The notes beneath the pieces are model-generated. The model was not told the origin of the DNA. It saw nothing but the letters and a program-made list of their open reading frames with translations, and ran no database searches. From NCBI RefSeq assembly GCF_002197845.1, contig NZ_NIDE01000001.1, positions 868,001-932,000 on the forward strand: DNA of 64,000 bases, read 5' to 3'. The position numbers were made by a program, and so were the translations under genes. Shown piece by piece: positions 35,680 to 44,002 of the stretch (position 1 is the stretch's first letter; each line of letters starts with the position of its first letter). The stretch is from Fimbriiglobus ruber (lineage in GTDB: Bacteria; Planctomycetota; Planctomycetia; Gemmatales; Gemmataceae).

Positions 35680-36456
35680 TTCGCCACCCGCCAAGCCCGT
35701 CTCCGTCGCTTCGTCGCCAGATGACGCGGGCCGCCAGATGCGTCGGCTCACACGCCGGGCGTTTGTCCGCGGCGGCGTTGGGGCGGTTGCTGCCGCCCTC
35801 GGATGGACGTGGTTGCGGACGCGCGGGGCCGATGGCGGCATCCCCTGGCCGCTCCGCGCGGCCCACCGATTCAACGAGCGATTATGGGGGACGGTTTCGA
35901 CCAACCGGCTGGCTCCGGAGTTCCCGCCCTCCCGGGCCAGCGTCCCTCGCGCGAACGGCTGGCACGGCTCGCCGGCCGTGGCCGATCCTACTTCGTGGTC
36001 CTTGCAAGTCTCGCACCCGGATCGCGGGACGAAGTGGTGCCGATCGCCAGGTTAGCGAGGTTGCCGCGAGTAGAGATGACGACCGAGTTCAAGTGCATCG
36101 AGGGCTGGAGCCGGGTGGTCAACTGGGGCGGGGTGCGGCTGGCGGACTTCCTGACCGAAAACCACCTCGGACGCAAGCCGAGCGGCGAGTGGTATCCTTA
36201 CGTTTCCCTGTCGACGCCCGACGGCGAGTACTACGTCGGCCTGGACATCGCGAGTGTACTGCACCCACAGACGCTGCTCTGCGACTCCATGAATGGCGAA
36301 CCCCTGCCCGCGAACCACGGCGGCCCACTCAGACTCGTGATCGCCGTGAAGTACGGGATCAAGAACATCAAATGGCTGAGCCGGATACGCTTCCAAAATG
36401 ACCTTCCGGCCGATTACTGGGCCGAACGCGGATACGACTGGTATGCCGGCCTGTAA
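35654..36456 (+). CDS. Tat-exported molybdopterin oxidoreductase (sulfite-oxidase/MsrP type), apparent one-base frameshift near 36026
   Basis: ATG 35654 lies inside the end of the cytochrome gene. The N-terminus 'RRLTRRAFVRGGVGAVAAALGWTW' is a twin-arginine signal. The frame ends soon after 'VADPTSWSLQVSHPDRG', while the frame one base back continues 'DEVVPIARLARLPRVEMTTEFKCIEGWSRVVNWGGVRLADFL' to the stop at 36456. Restoring one G in the GGG at 36026-36028 joins them. Cys in 'FKCIEGW' is the expected molybdenum ligand. The protein is about 267 residues, short for the family but similar to MsrP-like catalytic subunits. It probably oxidises or reduces a sulfur compound outside the membrane, with the b-type cytochrome as partner (inference). 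Confidence 0.72.
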
Positions 36457-36709
36457 TGCGGGCGGGAGACTTCAGTCCATCGCCGTACTCGGATGACGGC
36501 GGGGCGACGCGACAATCGACTACCACCTCCGACACAGATCCCTCTTCGCATATCGGAACGCATACCGAACGTATCCGTTCGGAATCTCCGACCTGTGACC
36601 GTGAACCCATCCTGTTCCCCGGTCGTAACACCTGAGACGGCGTGCGGAATTGGCCGTGCCGTGCGGGGGTGCTAGAATCGACGGGAAGTAACGTCCCAAT
36701 TGGTGCTTC

Positions 36710-37015
36710 ATGTCGATGACCCTTGAGCAGCTGCAGCAGCGGATTCGCGACCTGTACGGCGCAAAAGATTCGAGCCGCGGCGTCGAAGGTACCTTTATGT
36801 GGTTTATGGAGGAGGTCGGCGAATTGTCGGCGGCCCTCCGCGGCGGCACGCACGACGAACGGGTTCTAGAGTTCGCCGACGTACTGGCATGGCTGGCCAC
36901 GCTGGCGAATTGTGTGGGCGTGGATCTCACCGAAGCCGTCCGGCTCAAGTACGGGACCGGGTGCCCCGGGTGCGGGCGAACGCCGTGTACCTGTAACGTC
37001 ACGGAAAAACCGTGA
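36710..37015 (+). CDS. MazG-like nucleotide pyrophosphohydrolase with cysteine tail
   Basis: 101 residues. The all-alpha MazG motif is 'GTFMWFMEEVGELSAALRGG' (EExxE) followed by 'EFADVLAWLATLANCVGVDL' (ExxD). Enzymes of this class hydrolyse nucleoside triphosphates or related compounds in the cytoplasm. The C-terminal end 'CPGCGRTPCTCNVTEKP' contains four cysteines spaced as a likely metal site. Monocistronic by position. Confidence 0.82.
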   Translation: MSMTLEQLQQRIRDLYGAKDSSRGVEGTFMWFMEEVGELSAALRGGTHDERVLEFADVLAWLATLANCVGVDLTEAVRLKYGTGCPGCGRTPCTCNVTEKP

Positions 37016-37121
37016 GTTCGTGAGAGCAAAACCGAACGCGGTCGTACAGAATGTATTCGGCTCGAAAACGGGTTTTGGACACTACGCCGACCAGCGGCTT
37101 GGTTTTTAGATCGGCTTTTCA

Positions 37122-39652
37122 ATGATCGGGACATCCATGTTGCTCCGAACCCCGCGCACGGCCCGCTCATTCGCCCGCGTCGCTGTCGCGGCGGCCCTCG
37201 TTGTCGTTGCCTTCATGACGACAACCGCTTCCGCATACGCACAACGCAAACACGAAGTCCGAATCGCCGATGCCCGGGTCGGCCTTCCAGCAGGGCGGTT
37301 CTCCAGCGAGACCGATGCGGACACACAAAAGGCCGTCAACGTCATCAAGCGTGACACCTGGGCGCCGGTTTACGTGCGCCTCGAAATGCTCCGGGAATAC
37401 CCGGGCGGTGTCGCCCTCAAGGTAGAAACTACTGATGCGGACGGGTTGAACACGAGCGCGACCTTCCCGCTCGCCTCGACCCTCAGCGGCCAACTTCCCG
37501 GTGCCCGTCTCGAACCCTCCGAACTCGGGGCGGTGCCCTATGTTCGGTCCGGCGACCGGGGCGGGGAAATGAAGCTGACAGTCGTCTCGACGGACGGCGA
37601 AAAAAACATTTCGGAACCGTTCCACATCCGCTACATCCCGTTCCGGGACATGTCGACTTACGTTGTCACGTCCCTCGGATCCCGACTGCCGGGGTTCGAT
37701 CTCCCCCGTATTAATCAGACTGGCGGGGCGACGAGCGGGACGACCAGAGCGGCGCTCCGCGGCGGACGGGTTGAAACGTCCGCGATCACGAACGTGCGCG
37801 AAATGCCCGACCAGTGGTTCGGGTATCAGGTGTCCGACCTCGTGGTCCTCACGACCGGCTCCGCGCCGGGCGATTTCCTCGACGACCTTTTCGACAAGGA
37901 GAAGTCGGCTCCCTTCAAAGAGCGCCGGGCCGCCTTGCTCGAATGGGTCCGCCGGGGGGCAAACTCGTTATTAGTGTCGGGTCGAACGCCTCCAAACTTT
38001 CGCAACACGAGTTCTTCCGGGACTTGCTGCCCGCGCCCCTTCAAGCCGATCAGCCGAGCAAGCCGGTCCGCGAATTGGTCCTTCCCAAGCCGGTTCACCG
38101 GGCACTTCGCCCGCGCTCCGATACGTTCCCCGTCGCGCGACTGGTCGTTCCGGCGGACCGCGCCGTGCGTGTCCTGTTCCCAACACCGTCGGCCGACGCG
38201 GCCGCGACGCCGCTGGTCGTGCAAGGAAACTACGGGCTCGGGCGGATCACCGTGGTGGCGTTCGACCTTGACCAGTCGCCATTCTTGGATCACGACGAGC
38301 GAGGCGAATTCTGGGACTGGCTGATTCACAACGCCGGGTCGCAGCGGTCGTCGGACGTTCAGGAAAACAAAGTCACCAACCCGAACGTATACGGCGGGTA
38401 CTCCAACACGTCCGACAACGAGGACGAGTTCACGGCCGCCATCCGGCAGCACGTTGACTCGTTCGAAGGCGTCCCGGTCATCTCGTTCGGCTGGGTCGCC
38501 CTGTTCATCGTGCTGTACACCTTGCTGATCGGGCCGGTCGAATACCTGTTCCTGAAAAAAGTGCTGGGGCGGCTCGAATTGACGTGGGTGACGTTCCCGT
38601 TGATCGTCCTGACGGTCAGTGCGACCGCCTATTTCACGGCTTACGCCATCAAGGGCAACGACCTCCGCATTAACAAGATCGACGTTGTCGATATCGACGT
38701 GGGCGGCGGGCGGATTTACGGGCGGACATGGTTCACGATCTTCAGCCCTCGGATCGACAGTTATACACTCGCGGTCGAGCCCCGGGAGGGCTGGGCGGTC
38801 GGCCGGCCCGACGTGCCGTCTCCGGTCCCCCTCGTGGACTGGATGGGCGGTGGTCGGGGCGGGAGCCGGAGTTTCGTGAGCCGCGGGTACACGTACCACG
38901 TAGACCAGATCGGGCGGGCGGTGGCCGACGGGCTGGAGCGGGTGCCCATTCAAGTCTGGTCCACCAAGGCGTTCACGGCGAACTGGTCGGCCTACTCGGA
39001 TCGCGGGACGCCATTGATCTCTTCGGAACTGGAACACCCGCCGTCGGACCCCGGGGCGGTCGCGGGCACCATCACCAATAACCTGCCAGTCGGCGTTCTG
39101 AACGATGTCGCGCTGATCTACGCCGGCAAGTTCTACAAGCTGGGCACGGTCCCGCAGGGGCGGGTGACGGTTTCTGGAGTTGGCCTTGGTGGCGGTGCGG
39201 TCGGGCTCCAGACCGATTCCGAATGGTTAGCCAAAAACGCCCCCATGCCGGTCGCGAACCAGCAAGAGTATTCCGGGTTCGGCCGGTCGGGCCGAAATAC
39301 GACGATACCGGGCTCCTCGAATCTTTCAATGTGGGGCGCGTTGTTCCACGAAAAGGCAACGCCTCCGGCTTCGGGGGCGCTCAAGAACGCCTCCATTCGT
39401 GAACTCGATCAATCCTGGCGGGTGAGTGAAGACAACAGGGACGAGGTGATCCTCCTCGCCCGCATCGGGCCAGTCAGCGGGCTGAGTGAAGAGATGATGA
39501 CCCGAGAAGCGGAGAGCCCGTCGCCGACCAAGTTGTGGGTCAAGAGTCTACCCGGCGGGACAGCCGCCAGGGACCAAGTGCCCGGGTCGATGCGTCAGGA
39601 GACGTACATCCGGGCGTACATCCCGATCCGCAAGGCGGGGGTGGCCAAGTGA
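37122..39652 (+). CDS. Large exported/membrane protein with GATase-like domain, apparent one-base frameshift near 37957
   Basis: About 843 residues if restored. The first frame begins 'MIGTSMLLRTPRTARSFARVAVAAALVVVAFMTTTASAYAQ', a signal peptide, and reaches 'ALLEWVRRG'. The continuation 'GKLVISVGSNASKLSQHEFFRDLLPAPLQ' is in the frame one base back and runs to 39652. Adding one G to the six at 37954-37959 joins them as 'RRGGKLVISVGSN'. The part around the junction looks like the GATase1-like fold found in planctomycete envelope proteins. Two membrane helices follow ('GWVALFIVLYTLLIGPVEYLFL', 'WVTFPLIVLTVSATAYFTAYAI'), then a beta-rich C-terminal part. It is followed by an ABC ATPase cluster, as in GldG-like systems; the role is unknown. 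Confidence 0.68.
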
Positions 39653-40410
39653 CCACGACCGAAAAGCCGATCCCGATGCGGCAGATGACGCCCGAAGAGG
39701 TGCGTCTGTCGATTCGGGATTTTCTCGTGTTTAAACTTCACGAGTCATTTGAATTCGCTGACCGGGCGGTACAGCCGGACAAGTCGTGTTTTGAGCTGCT
39801 TGACCTGGATGATTTTTTCCCCTTGGAAATATTGAAATGGCTAGAAATTGATAAGCCCAAGGGTCCGAGAGGAATTCTGACAGAACATTCAACTGTTTCG
39901 GATTTTTGCTTGTTTCTCGCGGAGCAGACACTCGTGCCCGCGATCGAACCGGCTGTGATCCTGGGAAACCCGTGCCTGTCGGCCGGGGCGTTCCTGACCA
40001 TCCGTCGGCTGCTGGCGGAACGCGGCGTAGATGTGTCCAAAATTGGACCGTCCACGCCCCTGTTTGCCTTTGTTTACCGGCACCCTTGGATGTTTGAAAA
40101 TCTATTCCCGCGAATGGCACCGGGGCGCGTCCCGGCCGTTCGATGGAAGAATCGCCCCCTGATGTTCAATGTCCTGGCCGGAATACTGGTGTCGGCCGTA
40201 ACTTTCGCGTTCTGGAAATGGGGCGGGCTGACAGACGCTCAAGCATTATTGGTCGGCTTTATCTTGGCGATGTTCCGACTGTGGCAGATCGCCGTGATCC
40301 GGTCGACGTCCCGTCAGGAAAACTGGGTTTTGGATTTCGGCGGGCTTTACGACTTCCGTGACTTAGTTGACGCCATGCTCGGTCGCCCGCTTCGGACCCG
40401 TGCGGCTTAA
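39649..40410 (+). CDS. Membrane-associated protein of unknown function in the ABC cluster
   Basis: 253 residues from GTG 39649, overlapping the previous stop as GTGA. The first 150 residues are mixed helical with no recognised family ('RDFLVFKLHESFEFADRAVQPDKSCFELLDLDDFFPLEILKWLEI'). Two membrane helices follow near residues 165-210 ('FNVLAGILVSAVTFAFWKWGG', 'ALLVGFILAMFRLWQIAVI'). Codon choice between about 39720 and 40110 is clearly more A/T-rich than in neighbours. Position between the exported protein and the ABC ATPase suggests the same complex. Confidence 0.6.
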   Translation: MTTTEKPIPMRQMTPEEVRLSIRDFLVFKLHESFEFADRAVQPDKSCFELLDLDDFFPLEILKWLEIDKPKGPRGILTEHSTVSDFCLFLAEQTLVPAIEPAVILGNPCLSAGAFLTIRRLLAERGVDVSKIGPSTPLFAFVYRHPWMFENLFPRMAPGRVPAVRWKNRPLMFNVLAGILVSAVTFAFWKWGGLTDAQALLVGFILAMFRLWQIAVIRSTSRQENWVLDFGGLYDFRDLVDAMLGRPLRTRAA

Positions 40411-40422
40411 AGTGAGACACCC

Positions 40423-41358
40423 ATGATCGAGACACGCGACCTCACGAAGAAGTACGGGGATTTGTACGCCCTGGACCGGCTGACGTTGAAGCTGGACAAG
40501 GGGGACGTGTTCGGGTTCATCGGCCCGAACGGGGCCGGGAAGACGACCACGATGCGCATCCTGGCGACGCTCCTCAACCCGAGTTGGGGTGAGGCGAGCG
40601 TGTGCGGGTACTCGATCTACACGGGGTCGAAGGACATCCGGCGGTCGATCGGGTACATGCCGGACTTCTTCGGCGTGTACGACGACATGAAGGTGATCGA
40701 GTACCTGGAGTTCTTCGCGGCGGCGTACCGGATCAAGGGCCCGGAGCGCCGGAAGAAGTGCGAGCAGGTGCTGGAACTAGTCGACCTGGGGTACAAGCGG
40801 GACGCCCTGGTGACGAGCCTGTCGCGGGGGATGACGCAGCGGCTCGGGCTGGCTCGGGTGCTACTGCACGAACCGCAGGTGTTGCTCTTGGACGAACCGG
40901 CCAGCGGTCTCGACCCGCGGGCCCGGATCGAAATGCGGGAGTTGATCAAGGAACTGCGGGGGATGAACAAGACGATCATGGTGTCGAGCCACATCCTCCC
41001 GGAACTGGCCGACATCTGTAACAAGATCGGGATCATCGAGCGCGGCAAATTGATCTTCAACAACGACGTGGCGACGGCCATCAAGCAAGTCCGCCAGAAG
41101 CACGTCTTTTTCGTCTCGGTCGGCAAGGACCAGAACGAACTGGCGGCCAAGAAGCTTGAGACTTACCCCGAGATCGGGTCCGTCGAGCTGGAAAACGACA
41201 ACGAATCGATCAAGGTGAGCCTGCGCGACGACCGCGAGGACGGGAGCTTTGTGCCCGAGCGGTTGATTCAGGAAGGGTTCCGGCTCAAGAGCTTCAAGGA
41301 AGAAGAAATCAACCTCGAAAACGTCTTCATGTCGATTACCAAGGGCATCACCAACTGA
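40423..41358 (+). CDS. ABC transporter ATP-binding protein
   Basis: 311 residues. Walker A '[17 protein letters not shown]', Q-loop region 'SIGYMPDFFGVYDDMKVIEYLEFFAA', signature 'TSLSRGMTQRLGLARVLL', Walker B 'EPQVLLLDEPASGLDPRARIEM' and switch His 'TIMVSSHILPELADI' are all present. About 90 C-terminal residues form the extra domain seen in exporters of the NatA/GldA type. It drives an ABC-2-type exporter, but no obvious permease is adjacent; the upstream membrane proteins may take that place. Confidence 0.9.
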   Translation: MIETRDLTKKYGDLYALDRLTLKLDKGDVFGFIGPNGAGKTTTMRILATLLNPSWGEASVCGYSIYTGSKDIRRSIGYMPDFFGVYDDMKVIEYLEFFAAAYRIKGPERRKKCEQVLELVDLGYKRDALVTSLSRGMTQRLGLARVLLHEPQVLLLDEPASGLDPRARIEMRELIKELRGMNKTIMVSSHILPELADICNKIGIIERGKLIFNNDVATAIKQVRQKHVFFVSVGKDQNELAAKKLETYPEIGSVELENDNESIKVSLRDDREDGSFVPERLIQEGFRLKSFKEEEINLENVFMSITKGITN

Positions 41359-41365
41359 GTCGCCG

Positions 41366-42508
41366 ATGTCCAACCGGGTCGACTGTCAGCACTGCGGCGC
41401 GCGGGTGAACTTACCCGCGGGGTTCTCCCGCGCGAAAATCCGCTGCCCGGGCTGCGGGTATTACGCCGACGTACCGCCCGAGTCCCGATCCGCCGCTCCG
41501 GTCGATGAGGCGGAGTCGTCGCCCGAACCACCGCCGACCAGAAAGCCCAAGCCCGCCGCGGTCCAGCCGACGCCGTTTTCCGGCAAAACGACGAAATCCG
41601 AGGCTTACGACCCCGAGGCCGACGAGGCGTTTGGTTTAGCCGAAGCACCTACACGTCCTCCGACAACTGCCCCGAAACCGACTCGCCCCGAGCGGACGTC
41701 CAAGCCGGTCAAGGTCAAACCCCAGCTCGACGCCCGCGACCCCCGGCCGCGGTTCGAGGCCGAAGACGAACCGACCGGAAAGCCGCTGCTCGAAGGAACA
41801 CAAGACGAAGACGACGACCGCCCGTACGGGGTACCCGGCGCGGCTCTCATCACCTGTCCGCACTGCCGCTCGCAACTGCCCATCGGCTCCGAGTTCTGCG
41901 TCCATTGCGGCCGCGAGATCGCAAGTAGTGAGAAAGCTCCCCGCGTCTTCCAGCCCATTGAGGGCGAGTGGGAGGAAGGCTGGAACTTCCTCACCCGGCT
42001 AAAAATCTACGCCGGCTTGCAAGTCCTCAACTTCTTCGGGACAATGGCGAGCATCCTGAAAGACGGTTGGACGGGCCTGACCACGCTTTTGCTCTTTCAA
42101 GCCTTTCACGTCACGCTGATGACGTTTCTGGTCGGGTCGTACGACACCCTCACGCTCCGTCGGAACTCGAAGGGCAACGCGACACTCACCCGCACGCGGC
42201 GGATGCTGTTCTACAATCTGCCGCCGCAGAAAGTCCGCTGGAAAGACTGTTCCGGAATCGGCGTGGTCGGCGGGCAGACCGCGGGAATCGTCGAATGGTT
42301 CATCTGCTTTTATCTTTTGCTATTCGGGATCGTGCCCGGGGTCGTCTTCTATTGGATGGTGATCCGCCCGTCCCGCTTCGTGGTCCATCTCTGCGACGAG
42401 TACGGCAGCACGACCGAAGTGATCTTCCACACCAAAGACCGCGATCAGGCGGTCGAGGTGGCGACGCTCGTCAGTGAAGCGACGAAGCTTTTCTACCGCC
42501 CGATCTAG
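41366..42508 (+). CDS. Zinc-ribbon membrane protein of unknown function
   Basis: 380 residues. An N-terminal zinc ribbon ('VDCQHCGARVNLPAGFSRAKIRCPGCGYYADVP') is followed by a Pro/Lys-rich linker and a second zinc ribbon ('LITCPHCRSQLPIGSEFCVHCGREI'). Hydrophobic segments follow ('VLNFFGTMASILKDGWTGLTTLLLF', 'IVEWFICFYLLLFGIVPGVVFYWMVI'). Such two-ribbon proteins are common in Gemmataceae and mostly uncharacterised. Seven bases after the ABC ATPase, so likely co-transcribed. Confidence 0.65.
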   Translation: MSNRVDCQHCGARVNLPAGFSRAKIRCPGCGYYADVPPESRSAAPVDEAESSPEPPPTRKPKPAAVQPTPFSGKTTKSEAYDPEADEAFGLAEAPTRPPTTAPKPTRPERTSKPVKVKPQLDARDPRPRFEAEDEPTGKPLLEGTQDEDDDRPYGVPGAALITCPHCRSQLPIGSEFCVHCGREIASSEKAPRVFQPIEGEWEEGWNFLTRLKIYAGLQVLNFFGTMASILKDGWTGLTTLLLFQAFHVTLMTFLVGSYDTLTLRRNSKGNATLTRTRRMLFYNLPPQKVRWKDCSGIGVVGGQTAGIVEWFICFYLLLFGIVPGVVFYWMVIRPSRFVVHLCDEYGSTTEVIFHTKDRDQAVEVATLVSEATKLFYRPI

Positions 42509-42528
42509 CGGGGCCGCGGCGACAGCCG

Positions 42529-42545
42529 GGCGGGTACATCCCGCC
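42529..42545 (+). terminator. Short hairpin after the zinc-ribbon gene
   Basis: GGCGGG and CCCGCC pair around TACAT in the 117-bp gap before galE. Weak, without a T-run. Confidence 0.3.
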
Positions 42546-42625
42546 GCCCGTCCGGTTGGCATTTCCGCCCGGTTTTCTAACTTGACTGCATTGATCCTAG
42601 AAGACCGCAGGAATTGCAGACACTC

Positions 42626-43609
42626 ATGCGCATTCTCGTGACCGGCGGCGCCGGGTACATCGGCAGCCACACCGTGAAATTGCTCCTGGCCCGCGGGCAC
42701 GACGTAACCGTGTTCGACAACCTGTCGATGGGGCACAAGCAAGCTGTGCCGGCCGACCGGCTCGTCGTCGGCGACCTCCGCGACGCGGACCAGGTCGACC
42801 ACCTGCTGATGGTCAATCGGATCGAAGCAGTGATCCACTTCGCCGCCAGCGCGTTCGTCGGCGAGTCGGTCACGAACCCCGCCAAGTATTACCAAAACAA
42901 TCTACTGAACAGTCTCAACCTTCTGGACCGCGTCCGCCGCCAGGGGGTTACGCGGTTCGTCTTTTCGAGTACCTGTGCCACCTACGGCGTGCCCGAAACG
43001 GTCCCGATTACCGAGACGACGCCACAAGCCCCGATTAATCCGTACGGCAACACGAAGCTGGCGTTCGAGAAGATGCTCGCCGATTACGCCCCGGCCTACA
43101 ACATCGGCTTCACCGCGCTTCGCTATTTCAACGCCTCCGGCGCGGCCGCGGACGGGACGATCGGCGAGGACCACGACCCGGAGACGCATCTGATTCCCAT
43201 CGTGTTGCAGGCGGCCCTCGGTCGTCGGCCGCACGTCGAAATCTTCGGCACTGACTACCCGACACCCGACGGCACCTGCGTCCGCGACTACATCCACGTC
43301 GAGGACTTGGCCGCCGCTCACCTGCTCGCGCTGGAACACATCCGCCCGGGAGCGGGCGCCTTTTACAACGTGGGGATAGGGACGGGCTACAGTGTCCGCG
43401 AGGTGATCCGGACGGCCGAGGAAGTGACCGGCAAGCGGATCAGCGTGAAGGAAGGCACCCGGCGCGCCGGCGACCCGCCCGCGCTCGTCGCCGGCGCGGA
43501 CAAGATTCGCCAGGAACTCGGGTGGCAGCCGGCGTTCACGACGCTGCGGCCGATCGTCGAGAGTGCCTGGAACTGGCACAAGGCACATCCGAATGGGTAT
43601 GGGAAATAA
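42626..43609 (+). CDS. galE: UDP-glucose 4-epimerase
   Basis: 327 residues from ATG 42626; a TTG at 42614 is in frame but less likely. The Rossmann motif 'ILVTGGAGYIGSH' binds NAD. The catalytic set is complete: Ser/Thr in 'RFVFSSTCATYG' and the Tyr-x3-Lys in 'NPYGNTKLAFEKML'. Other landmarks are 'HFAASAFVGESV', 'LRYFNASGAAADG' and 'TPDGTCVRDYIHVEDLAAAHLLALE'. It interconverts UDP-glucose and UDP-galactose, feeding surface polysaccharide synthesis. Apparently monocistronic. Confidence 0.93.
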   Translation: MRILVTGGAGYIGSHTVKLLLARGHDVTVFDNLSMGHKQAVPADRLVVGDLRDADQVDHLLMVNRIEAVIHFAASAFVGESVTNPAKYYQNNLLNSLNLLDRVRRQGVTRFVFSSTCATYGVPETVPITETTPQAPINPYGNTKLAFEKMLADYAPAYNIGFTALRYFNASGAAADGTIGEDHDPETHLIPIVLQAALGRRPHVEIFGTDYPTPDGTCVRDYIHVEDLAAAHLLALEHIRPGAGAFYNVGIGTGYSVREVIRTAEEVTGKRISVKEGTRRAGDPPALVAGADKIRQELGWQPAFTTLRPIVESAWNWHKAHPNGYGK

Positions 43610-44002
43610 AGCCAAGAATATCGCTTTTGTGTCTGTCGTGGTCTTAGCTTTTGCGCTGAAAGCGTTCGGCAACACAGCCCAGAGTCGCGCTTCGCGCACT
43701 CTGGGTGGATCTGGACGACTGGGCTGAGTCGTTGAACGCTTTCAGCGTAACGAACGTGAATCACACCGTCGGGTTTGGCGAGAATCTTCCAAATACTACA
43801 CCCCATTTCCCCAGATTTGCCCGGCTTGAATCGGTATTCCCGATTCCAGTCGTTTCTTACCTCTCGCGACCGAAAAATCCTCGTCTCCGGAAAAAATCCT
43901 TCAAGTTCCTACCCGCGATGGCCGATGAATGTCGACGGGGGAGAGTGCGGCCGGGCGGCGGGGGCTTGCCCGGTCGCGTGGGCGCGGGGAAGGGGAGCGG
44001 GA
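43610..44002. other. Non-coding gap with a large imperfect palindrome
   Basis: No supported gene. It contains the structured element at 43654-43747 and, at its right end, AAGGGGAG, the ribosome binding site for the HD-GYP gene. The HD-GYP frame is open back to 43775 but has no better start. Confidence 0.5.
43654..43747. repeat. 94-bp imperfect palindrome/structured element
   Basis: A 14-bp outer stem (43654-43667 with 43734-43747), a symmetrical 7/7 internal loop, and an 8-bp stem (CAGCCCAG 43675-43682 with CTGGGCTG 43719-43726). Inside, CCCAGAGT, a bulged C and GCGC pair with GCGC and ACTCTGGG around TTC; that inner stem shares bases with the 8-bp stem, so two folds exclude each other. Could be a palindromic repeat or a structured RNA. 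Confidence 0.6.
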
